The position numbers were made by a program, and so were the translations under genes. The notes under the pieces were generated by a model. That model did not search any database. It had not been told where the DNA came from and worked only from the letters and a program-made list of their open reading frames with translations. Below are positions 1 to 5,283 of a DNA stretch of 7,000 bases, piece by piece. The stretch covers positions 1 to 7,000 of the forward strand of contig JACMLA010000467.1 of assembly GCA_014379815.1 (NCBI GenBank). The letters run 5' to 3'. Source of the DNA: Bryobacteraceae bacterium (GTDB lineage: Bacteria > Acidobacteriota > Terriglobia > Bryobacterales > Bryobacteraceae). Position 1 is the first letter of the stretch, and each line of letters opens with the position of its first letter.

Positions 1-752
1 ATGCCTTGAATGAAGGTCGCATTCGTGCAGCCGAGCCTGACGAAACTGCTCCAACCGGTTGGCGCGTGAACGCTTGGGTGAAAAAAGGAATTCTGCTCGG
101 ATTCCGGATCTCCGGCATCATCGATCAATCGATCAGCACGCATAAGCAGCCCTGGTTCGATAAGTCTGCCTATCCGGTGAAGCACCTGACCGTCGAGGAT
201 GGCGTTCGTATCGTCCCTGGTGGATCATCAATTCGCGATGGTGCTTATGTCGCACCGGGGGTCACCTGCATGCCTCCGATGTACATCAATGTTGGCGCGT
301 TTGTCGGTTCGGGCACGATGATCGATTCGCATGCGCTGATTGGAAGTTGCGCGCAAATTGGGGAGAGTTGTCACATCTCAGCGGCATCGCAGATTGGCGG
401 CGTTCTCGAACCTGTTGGAGCTCTACCCGTCATCATCGAAGACGACGTCCTTGTGGGTGGCAACTGCGGTGTTTACGAAGGCACTGTGGTCAAGCAGGGC
501 GCAGTGCTGGGAACAGGTACGATTCTGAATCGCTCCACACCGCTGTACGATCTGGTGGAAGGCAAGATCTGGACCTCCACCGACGATCAGCCTCTTGTGG
601 TGCCGGCTGGTGCGGTGGTTGTCGCAGGGTCACGAGCGATTACCAAAGACCAGGGTAAAGACTGGGGCATCTCGCTGTACACGCCGGTTATTGTGAAGTA
701 CCGCGACTCAAAAACTGACGCGAAGATTCAGCTCGAAGATCTACTCCGGTAG
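1..752 (+). CDS. dapD: 2,3,4,5-tetrahydropyridine-2,6-dicarboxylate N-succinyltransferase, 5'-truncated by window edge
   Basis: DapD is a cytoplasmic enzyme of the succinylase branch of diaminopimelate/lysine synthesis; it transfers succinyl from succinyl-CoA to tetrahydrodipicolinate. About 248 residues are visible. Counting from the TTG at base 6, a helical N-terminal part (to about 60) leads into a left-handed beta-helix of hexapeptide repeats (about 75-175). Typical DapD segments are GTMIDS (103-108), GSCAQIGE (113-120), GGVLEP (131-136), the IIEDD...VYEG stretch (143-159) and [13 protein letters not shown] (200-212), followed by [12 protein letters not shown]107 and E158 appear to match the Asp and Glu proposed as catalytic in the mycobacterial enzyme (from memory). 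The frame is open to base 1 and sequence like the family continues upstream of the TTG, so the TTG is probably not the start; I estimate 20-30 residues are missing compared with the roughly 274-residue E. coli protein. The last 16 bases lie in a 65-bp repeat shared with the glycosyltransferase gene to the right. Confidence 0.95.
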   Translation, partial: ALNEGRIRAAEPDETAPTGWRVNAWVKKGILLGFRISGIIDQSISTHKQPWFDKSAYPVKHLTVEDGVRIVPGGSSIRDGAYVAPGVTCMPPMYINVGAFVGSGTMIDSHALIGSCAQIGESCHISAASQIGGVLEPVGALPVIIEDDVLVGGNCGVYEGTVVKQGAVLGTGTILNRSTPLYDLVEGKIWTSTDDQPLVVPAGAVVVAGSRAITKDQGKDWGISLYTPVIVKYRDSKTDAKIQLEDLLR

Positions 753-801
753 CCGCCATCTGCAGCGCCGCCAGCGTGTCCTCGGCGCACTGCCGTCATG
801 T
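737..801. repeat. Left copy of 65-bp direct repeat (dapD end plus dead glycosyltransferase tail)
   Basis: Aligns without gaps to 2941-3005 (offset 2204), with 58 of 65 positions identical by eye. The first 16 bases are the end of dapD including its stop and are identical in both copies; all 7 differences lie to the right of it. Read on the minus strand, in the frame of the family-4 glycosyltransferase, it encodes RQCAEDTLAAL then QMAATGVDL, but the codon matching Trp349 of the intact gene is TGA. It is therefore a non-functional fragment of the glycosyltransferase 3' end. In that frame the reading continues antisense into dapD and stops at 690-688. Confidence 0.85.
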
Positions 802-1418
802 ACCTGCTGCTGCACGTTAGAGGTTCCGCTCAACTGAAGCGTACTGACCGAAAGCGCAGGTGTGCCCCGCCGCGCAAACCGATGCGGACTGCCGGACCTC
901 GAGTACCACCGGAGCACCGCCGGAAGGCTGGTCACCCTCAAGGAATATATTGGCCGACCTCGCCGGACCGGTGTTCGCAACTTTGGTTCTGTAGGTAAAA
1001 GTTCCCACCAGATTGTCCGAACTGTCCGCAGTCACACCCAGCCAGTCCGGCGACTGCGGGGCCGTCGAGGAACGAACCGTCCAGTTCCTCAGGCCGTATA
1101 CCGTCGCCGTCATTTCCACGCTGGCCTCCGGCGGCATGAAGTCCCGGCTGGCAATCAATGCAGGGCGGACCGTACTGCGTCACCCCAAAGCTGGCGCCGA
1201 TCGCCGGAGTCCCTCCGCTCATTGAATGCGCCCGGATTCCCGAACCCGGAACCACGATTAGGTTGGCTCCACTCTCTTTTCGGAGTTCTGGCACCGTTGG
1301 TGTACGTCTTGCCTCCCGATTGCACCGAAACCGTTTGGCCCAGCCCGTTGGGATGTAAGTCACCACGTCGTGCGCGGACGGGTACTCCAGCGACGTCAAT
1401 TGACCAGCAAGTTGGCGA
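802..1418 (-). pseudogene. Decayed gene for a secreted BACON-domain-like protein
   Basis: No intact gene covers these 617 bases, but the minus strand keeps protein-like pieces in shifting frames. A frame open from about 1399 gives SFGVTQYGPPCID near 1165-1205, which resembles the FTVTQ-x-GP-x-C boundary between BACON repeats. After a frameshift near 1158-1175 a second frame (1158 down to 817) gives RNWTVRSST, PDWLGVTADSS, GTFTYRTKVANTGPARSANI and VVLEVRQSA. This matches the BACON pattern W-T-x...W-L-x-V...G-T-x-x-Y...N-T-G-x-x-R-x-x-x-I...V-x-Q. A third frame near 1275-1345 reads GLGQTVSVQSGGKTYTNG and suggests further indels. BACON domains are beta-sandwich modules of exported proteins, frequent in Bacteroidota and Acidobacteriota. 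No credible start, signal peptide or ribosome site is visible, and the fragment ends at the 65-bp repeat. Family assignment is by pattern recall only. Confidence 0.5.
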
Positions 1419-1775
1419 TCACATCCGAAAACCCTTGAGCCATTGCGCGTCTCCGATACCCGGAGTATTCACATCCTCTAGCCATACCCGACCTTCTTGT
1501 CCGGTAACCAAGTTGATTACCCCGCGCAATTTGCCCCAAATCACCACACCGACCTTCGAATGATCCTCAGACCAGATAACTCGTACATCCTGCTCGCGCA
1601 CTTGAAGATTCGTGTTGCGGTCGTAGATGTGAAGATGGTTGAAAACCTCCCGGTCGCCTGGTTCATAGAGGTACAGATAACCCGCCTCGCCGTCATCCTC
1701 GAAGACCCCGAACACGCCGGAAGGTCCAGCCTCCTCAGTGACAAAAGCGTTCATGCTTTCATGTTGCGGTTCCAT
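1419..1775 (-). CDS. DUF2251-like small soluble protein; candidate immunity protein
   Basis: A 118-residue acidic protein with no signal peptide or membrane segment, so probably cytoplasmic. It resembles the DUF2251 family (function unknown): VFEDDGEAGYLYLYE (24-38), HLHIYD (47-52), then VIWSEDHSKVGVVIWG (66-81) and GVINLVTGQEGR (85-96). I recall the family pattern as FEDDGETGYFYA...LHIY...VWSDDGLKAALLINGYPHAVFDF. The ATG at 1775 has AAAGGAG 5 nt upstream, the clearest ribosome site in the accessory block, and an intact frame of plausible family length, so this gene may still be expressed. It starts 14 nt after the stop of the upstream gene, suggesting one transcript. A small soluble protein directly behind a nuclease-like C-terminus would suit an immunity role, but that is inference from position and the upstream assignment is itself uncertain. 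Confidence 0.72.
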   Translation of the reverse strand: MEPQHESMNAFVTEEAGPSGVFGVFEDDGEAGYLYLYEPGDREVFNHLHIYDRNTNLQVREQDVRVIWSEDHSKVGVVIWGKLRGVINLVTGQEGRVWLEDVNTPGIGDAQWLKGFRM

Positions 1776-1780
1776 TTGGT

Positions 1781-1787
1781 CTCCTTT
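1781..1787 (-). promoter_or_regulatory. Ribosome binding site of the DUF2251-like gene
   Basis: The minus strand reads AAAGGAG, 5 nt before the ATG at 1775-1773. It is a near-consensus Shine-Dalgarno sequence and fixes the start ahead of the internal ATG eight codons in. It lies in the 14-nt gap after the TAA (1792-1790) of the preceding gene. Confidence 0.75.
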
Positions 1788-1789
1788 GT

Positions 1790-2278
1790 TTACGGCTCGT
1801 CCGGTTTCTTCACCTTATCTTTCCAGTACTGCTCTCTTCGCTGCTTGAATCGTGACCGATCGATCTGGCCCGGTCGTTGGCCAGTATTTGGATGGTTCTT
1901 CTTGAAGTTCTCTGCGCCCCGGTGCTCAGTTTGGCTCAACTTCTTCAGCTTTCCTGTAGGCGACTGCCCTTCGGCGTGGTTAATCCATATAGCCTGTTGA
2001 GGTCGCCACTTCCTGCGGATGATCCCTTCGACAGTCAACGGATCTGTACGCATGGCCCAAATCTTCAGGGTTCGGCCATCTCGAAAGTTCAGCTGCGCGC
2101 ACTCGTTCCGAAAGACTTCGAGATCGACGATGTCCTGGCAGCGAAAGGTCCGCCATCTTCCAAACTTAGGCAGGTGTCGTATCTCGTCCTCCCTGAAGAC
2201 GGTCCGGGCTCGGAAAACCTCGATCGGCAACGCTGGAATCAACACGAACAGGAACACTACGCCCAGCCTCGTCGCCAC
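1790..2278 (-). CDS. Membrane-anchored PH-like domain protein with HNH/LHH-nuclease-like C-terminal tail
   Basis: 162 codons from a GTG at 2278, with GGGAG about 9 nt upstream. Residues 4-22 form one membrane helix (LGVVFLFVLIPALPI). Residues 24-90 look like a bacterial PH-type domain: RTVFREDEI, GRWRTFRCQDIVDLEV, LNFRDGRTLKIW. The last 65 residues are of another character, Lys/Arg/Gln-rich: W98, H101, LSQTEHRG (114-121), FKKNHPNTG (125-133), IDRSRF (139-144) and REQYWK (148-153). That order recalls the second half of HNH/ENDO VII toxin domains of the LHH/WHH type, which end in an R-x3-YWK helix; the usual first His of the motif would be Asn100 here. The frame is unbroken across the junction, so this is either a natural fusion or a recombination joint. 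The true N-terminus may lie upstream in another frame. The PH and nuclease assignments are recalled patterns, not search results. Confidence 0.5.
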   Translation of the reverse strand: MATRLGVVFLFVLIPALPIEVFRARTVFREDEIRHLPKFGRWRTFRCQDIVDLEVFRNECAQLNFRDGRTLKIWAMRTDPLTVEGIIRRKWRPQQAIWINHAEGQSPTGKLKKLSQTEHRGAENFKKNHPNTGQRPGQIDRSRFKQRREQYWKDKVKKPDEP

Positions 2279-2441
2279 GCCGCTCTGCTCCCATACCTGG
2301 ATGACGGCCGGTACTCCACCGGCACCCTGCGCTCCCGATCCTTGCCGTGATCGTGACGGTTAGTTCACTGAAAAGCAGCAAAAATGCCGATAAAGTGCCG
2401 AGTAGTACGTCGGGCTGTAACCAAATCCTGTATAACCGAAC
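2279..2441 (-). pseudogene. Possible frameshifted 5' part of the PH-like gene
   Basis: This 163-bp stretch has no intact gene. On the minus strand, in a frame different from the PH-like ORF, it encodes a hydrophobic run DVLLGTLSAFLLLFSELTVT (about 2355-2415). The PH-like frame itself is open upstream only to a TAA at 2362-2360 and contains no ATG. A protein with two N-terminal membrane helices followed by a PH-type domain would be a normal architecture, so one indel around 2290-2335 could have split it. The next gene's TGA (2444-2442) lies just upstream. No promoter or convincing terminator was seen here; a short GCCGG/CCGGC inverted pair (2307-2323) has no T-run on either strand. Confidence 0.3.
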
Positions 2442-2768
2442 TCAGCGATCCGATTCGAAGTGGAACCAGCCATCGCCGAGTTCTCCAAAACAGACATCCC
2501 GATGGAATCCACCAGCTTTTGCGAGCTTTCGAAAATAGGCCATATTATCTGATCGGTCTGGACTTACGTACCTAAAGCCCCAGGGAGCCCACGCACTCCC
2601 GCTAAGGAGGATGTTTACCCACTTTGTCTTCCCCATCGTCTCTATGGTCGCGCCGTATACACCTAGCTTTTTGTACCGCGCCAACTCGGCGCGAAGGTCA
2701 CTACTTGAAACTCCACAGGTTGAAGCGACCTCGGCGAAAGTCCGCCCTCTGACTTCTCCGGTCAGCAT
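2442..2768 (-). CDS. Unrecognised 108-codon ORF, possibly the body of a frameshifted lipoprotein
   Basis: I do not recognise this protein. It has no membrane segment. The N-terminal half is helix-rich (RTFAEVASTCGVSSSDLRAE, residues 9-28) and resembles a small helix-turn-helix by pattern only. The second half has a regular aromatic/Gly texture: WVNILLSGSAWAPWGFRYVS (50-69), DRSDNMAYFRKL (71-82) and FGELGDGWFHFESD (94-107). The ATG at 2768 has no ribosome site, and the frame stays open upstream to about 2852, reading RCNDAYVKPGTAGSFAIQ just before that Met. The coding texture therefore starts earlier than the ATG, and the true 5' end is probably the lipoprotein-signal frame at 2886-2800, joined by one indel. 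After the TGA at 2444-2442 another frame continues with Tyr/Gly-rich text, so the 3' end may be damaged too. Real coding origin likely, function unknown. Confidence 0.45.
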   Translation of the reverse strand: MLTGEVRGRTFAEVASTCGVSSSDLRAELARYKKLGVYGATIETMGKTKWVNILLSGSAWAPWGFRYVSPDRSDNMAYFRKLAKAGGFHRDVCFGELGDGWFHFESDR

Positions 2769-2799
2769 TTGGATGGCAAAGGACCCAGCCGTCCCTGGC

Positions 2800-2886
2800 T
2801 TAACGTAAGCATCGTTGCAACGGAACGCAACGACAACCGGAAACCAGAAGCGATAAGATCACCCAGCCAACGCGCCAACATGTCAC
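2800..2886 (-). pseudogene. Lipoprotein signal-peptide fragment coupled to the glycosyltransferase stop
   Basis: A 28-codon frame begins with GTG at 2886-2884, overlapping the TGA of the family-4 glycosyltransferase (2885-2883) as GTGA. It encodes TCWRVGWVILSLLVSGC, a short basic n-region, a hydrophobic core and the lipobox-like LVSGC, and then ends at TAA (2802-2800) after ten more residues. A shift of one base shortly after the Cys codon would run into the downstream frame RCNDAYVKPGT..., giving a conventional lipoprotein start for the 108-codon ORF. No separate ribosome site is evident; translation would depend on coupling to the upstream gene. The lipobox is visible; the frameshift is inference. 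Confidence 0.35.
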
Positions 2887-4046
2887 GGCCGACAGGCCCC
2901 AACAAGCATGCAGCCCTTGGGTCCTTTCGGCCCAATTGATAGATCTACTCCGGTAGCTGCCGTCCGCAGCGCCGCCAGCGTGTCTTCCGCGCACTGACGC
3001 CATGTGAATTGCGCGGCTCTCGCTCGTGCTGCCGGAACCAGGCTCTGGTCCGTTACGATGCGAAGTAGCGCCGCCAGCATCTCCTCTTCGGAGTCAGGTG
3101 CGAATCGCACTGCTGTCCCTGCAGTGATGCTGCGGAGTGGCTCTATATCCGAGCAAGCAAGCGGCACGCCCGCCGCCATCGCTTCAATCACCGGTAGACC
3201 GAATCCTTCAAAAGTCGACGGATAGACAGCAGCCGTGGCGTGCTGAAACAGGTTGTACAACTCGGCGCGCGGAATCCAGCCAGTTACACGTACGTGGGAC
3301 TGCAGACCCAGCGAGGCGATAAGCGCTTCAATCGCCGCAGAACGAAAGCCCTTTAAACCCGCCAGTATTAGCTGGAAATCCGGGTACGTCTCGCGGAAGC
3401 GCGCGAAGACCGAGACGAGCCTCTCGATGTTTTTATGCGGATGCAAAGTGGATGCGCACAAGAGGTACGGCTCCACCGCCCCACGCCGTTCCGCTATGGA
3501 GAAGAACTCTTCTTCTACCCCAAGCGAAACCACGCGAATGCGGTTGGCAGGCACCTTGTAGAAATGCACCAGGTCACTTCGTGTAGCTTCTGAATCGGCA
3601 AGAAGGGTATGCGAGCGCTGCACGGCGAGCCAGAGAAACAGGTCCCAAGCAGGCCGGTCGAACCAGCGAAAGTACTCCGGATGCCGCTTATGCTGCAGAT
3701 CGTGAAACACCGTCACATTCGGACAGGAGTTCAAAAACGGCGCAGTGAAGCCAGGATTCAGCATACAGTCCAGCTGCAAAGAGGAAGCGCGCAGGGGCAG
3801 CTGGATCTGCTCCCAAAGTAAGCGCGCGGGGCGATTGCTACCCCGCACCTGCTGGCAAACCTGCTGAAAGTTACGCGCCGACGGTACCAGAGACTCATCG
3901 GTTTCCCGATTGGTAAACACGAAGTAGAGATTGTGCGGGTCGAGGTTGGCAAGAGCCTTCAGCAGATTTCGAAGATAGATCTCCGTACCTCCCACGCCCC
4001 CCGGAATCAGGTAGAGCGCGTTGATCCCAATCCGGAGAGGCTTCAT
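2883..4046 (-). CDS. Family 4 glycosyltransferase (GT-B fold), altered C-terminal tail
   Basis: A 387-residue retaining transferase of the cytoplasm or inner membrane face; it would move a sugar from a nucleotide-sugar donor onto a growing surface glycan. The N-terminal Rossmann domain begins RIGINALYLIPGGVGGTEIY (5-24), with a VFHDLQH segment (113-119). The donor domain has LLCASTLHPHKNIERL (195-210) and the E-x7-E motif EGFGLPVIE (E280/E288), followed by AMAAGVPLACSD. The helix FTWRQCAEDTLAALR (347-361) is the usual end of the family. Residues 348-369 come from the 65-bp repeat and the last 18 (SIGPKGPKG...) from sequence beyond it, probably acquired with the accessory block. The ATG overlaps the preceding TGA as ATGA (4046-4043); there is no clear ribosome site, so expression is probably by coupling. 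Length is normal. Sugar and acceptor cannot be predicted. Confidence 0.92.
   Translation of the reverse strand: MKPLRIGINALYLIPGGVGGTEIYLRNLLKALANLDPHNLYFVFTNRETDESLVPSARNFQQVCQQVRGSNRPARLLWEQIQLPLRASSLQLDCMLNPGFTAPFLNSCPNVTVFHDLQHKRHPEYFRWFDRPAWDLFLWLAVQRSHTLLADSEATRSDLVHFYKVPANRIRVVSLGVEEEFFSIAERRGAVEPYLLCASTLHPHKNIERLVSVFARFRETYPDFQLILAGLKGFRSAAIEALIASLGLQSHVRVTGWIPRAELYNLFQHATAAVYPSTFEGFGLPVIEAMAAGVPLACSDIEPLRSITAGTAVRFAPDSEEEMLAALLRIVTDQSLVPAARARAAQFTWRQCAEDTLAALRTAATGVDLSIGPKGPKGCMLVGACRP
2941..3005. repeat. Right copy of 65-bp direct repeat (inside glycosyltransferase 3' end)
   Basis: Partner of 737-801. It encodes residues Thr348 to Leu369 of the family-4 glycosyltransferase on the minus strand, and its left-most 16 bases equal the last 16 bases of dapD including the stop. 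Sequences immediately outside the two copies differ on both sides, so the 65 bp is a defined unit and not the edge of longer homology. Confidence 0.85.
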
Positions 4047-4402
4047 GGTTGCGGAGAGCGTGATGCGGCGGCTTTGACGTGGTACTCGAGGATGGCGACC
4101 CTCTGCGCAAGCGCTACGTTCGAATCCTTCAGTGACGATACCCGGATCGAAAACCGGTAGGCCACCACAAGGAACACGAAGAACACAACCATCAGGATTG
4201 CGACGGCCGGGGAGTCCACTCCAAGCAGTCCGGCGAGCCAGTACACGAGGCGCTGGTTGAGAGAAACCAGCAGCAGCAAAATCGCAGCAGTCAGCCAGCT
4301 AACGGAATACTCCACACGAATGTGTTCCCTCCGAACGGAGATCAGAACCAGAGTAATAATGGTCAGGCTGAAAACCATCAGCACCGTGAGGACTCGTTCC
4401 AT
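4043..4402 (-). CDS. DUF2304 family small membrane protein
   Basis: 119 residues with three hydrophobic helices: about 4-23 (VLTVLMVFSLTIITLVLISV), 33-48 (VSWLTAAILLLLVSLN) and 67-85 (VAILMVVFFVFLVVAYRF). The middle and third are linked by RLVYWLAGLLGVDSP. A polar helix follows (SLKDSNVALAQRVAILEYHV, about 93-112) that looks like a short coiled coil. This is the DUF2304 pattern, including the R-x-x-x-x-V-x-Y/W-S-x-x-W-L segment at the second helix. The family commonly sits directly after a dolichol-phosphate-mannose-synthase-like family-2 transferase, as here, and is thought to act with it at the inner membrane; its biochemical role is not established. The ATG is 5 nt after the upstream TGA, with AAAAGGAT a little further upstream. 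The 3' end overlaps the next gene by 4 nt (ATGA). Confidence 0.85.
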   Translation of the reverse strand: MERVLTVLMVFSLTIITLVLISVRREHIRVEYSVSWLTAAILLLLVSLNQRLVYWLAGLLGVDSPAVAILMVVFFVFLVVAYRFSIRVSSLKDSNVALAQRVAILEYHVKAAASRSPQP

Positions 4403-4407
4403 TGGTG

Positions 4408-5283
4408 TCAGGATCCTTTTCTCCAGTCAACAGCGGCTGTGCGAAACGTTCCGGAACCGGTATCGGTTTCCTGCTGCCTGGCTTTGGGTATGGCTGCGGC
4501 TAAGGGTACCGGTGCGGGGGAAGTGGTCTTGGGTGCAAGCTCAGGACTCTCCACGATTCTCCTCCGGCCTTCGTAGCGGAGCACGTTCACAAATACGCCA
4601 AGCAGCACGTGGACAATGTAAGAGATCGAGCGCAGCGCGGTAATGGAACTGACTCCAGCCTGACGGGGGCGGATATCGCAGGGTACTTCTTCGAACTGGA
4701 ACCGCTTCCGCTGCAGCACAACCAGCGCTTCAATCTCGGGGTACTCAAGGGGGAAACTCCGGCTGAAAACCTGAAGTGCCTGCCGGTTTACGCCCACAAA
4801 CCCGGATGTCGGATCGTAAACAGTACGCCCCAGAATCAGTCTCAAAAAGCTTCTGAAAAGTACAATGCCGAATCCGCGCAGAGGGCTCGTATAGTGTCCC
4901 CGCTTCTGTTTGTATCGCGAACCGATCACCATCTGTACACCGGATTGCTTCAGAACTTCGAAGACTCTGGGGATGTCTTTCGCGCTATGCTGGCCGTCCC
5001 CATCTACGCGAATCACGAACTCGAACCCAAGCTCGTAAGCAAGCTTGTAGCCCGCCTGGACCGCGCCGCCGAGACCTAAGTGGTGAGGCAGTGGAAGAAC
5101 TGAGGCCCCGTGGTGCTCGGCAACGTGGATCGTCGAGTCCGCGGAAGAATCGTCCACCACAAGCACGGGCACGTTCGGCAGGACCTGCTGAATCTCCCGC
5201 ACTACCTGGCCGATTGCGCCTTCTTCGTTAAAGCAGGGAATCAGGATCAGCAAAGAATCCTGACCCGGCGTAAGGATATTCAA
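4408..5283 (-). CDS. Family 2 glycosyltransferase, polyprenyl-phosphate glycosyltransferase type
   Basis: A 291-residue GT-A transferase resembling dolichyl/undecaprenyl-phosphate mannose or glucose synthases, which load a sugar onto a lipid phosphate. Motifs: ILIPCFNEEGAIG (13-25), VLVVDDSSADST (40-51), HHLGLGGAVQAGYK (67-80), the DXD-type metal site RVDGDGQHS (D94/D96), VIGSRYKQKRG (119-129) and YDPTSGFVGVNR (156-167). A hydrophobic stretch, SISYIVHVLLGVFVNVLRY (about 220-238), probably anchors it to the membrane surface. The last 50 residues are Pro/Ala-rich and poorly conserved in appearance. The start is TTG at 5283, supported by GGGAGGT 9 nt upstream; it overlaps the preceding TGA as TTGA. 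The DUF2304 gene follows at 5 nt, the usual partner. Confidence 0.92.
   Translation of the reverse strand: MNILTPGQDSLLILIPCFNEEGAIGQVVREIQQVLPNVPVLVVDDSSADSTIHVAEHHGASVLPLPHHLGLGGAVQAGYKLAYELGFEFVIRVDGDGQHSAKDIPRVFEVLKQSGVQMVIGSRYKQKRGHYTSPLRGFGIVLFRSFLRLILGRTVYDPTSGFVGVNRQALQVFSRSFPLEYPEIEALVVLQRKRFQFEEVPCDIRPRQAGVSSITALRSISYIVHVLLGVFVNVLRYEGRRRIVESPELAPKTTSPAPVPLAAAIPKARQQETDTGSGTFRTAAVDWRKGS

Noticed and set aside
862..1563. Long plus-strand open frame of 233 codons
   Set aside because: Arg/Pro/Ser-rich text with no domain, no ribosome site, lying antisense to the BACON remnant and the DUF2251 gene, whose minus-strand reading makes much better protein.
1497..2350. Plus-strand open frames of 167 codons (1497-2000) and 157 codons (1877-2350)
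   Set aside because: Antisense to the DUF2251 and PH-like genes; composition is that of a reversed coding strand, with no recognisable motif or start signal.
2812..2833. Inverted repeat TCGTTGC/GCAACGA with an 8-nt loop
   Set aside because: Only 7 bp, no T-run, and inside text that still reads as coding; likely chance.
753..2940. Insertion sequence or transposon
   Set aside because: No transposase or integrase motif in any frame and no terminal inverted repeats seen; the only boundary signal is the 65-bp direct repeat derived from host genes.
4257..5079. Plus-strand open frames opposite the second family-2 transferase and DUF2304 genes
   Set aside because: The minus-strand genes carry clear family motifs throughout; the opposite frames are shadows.
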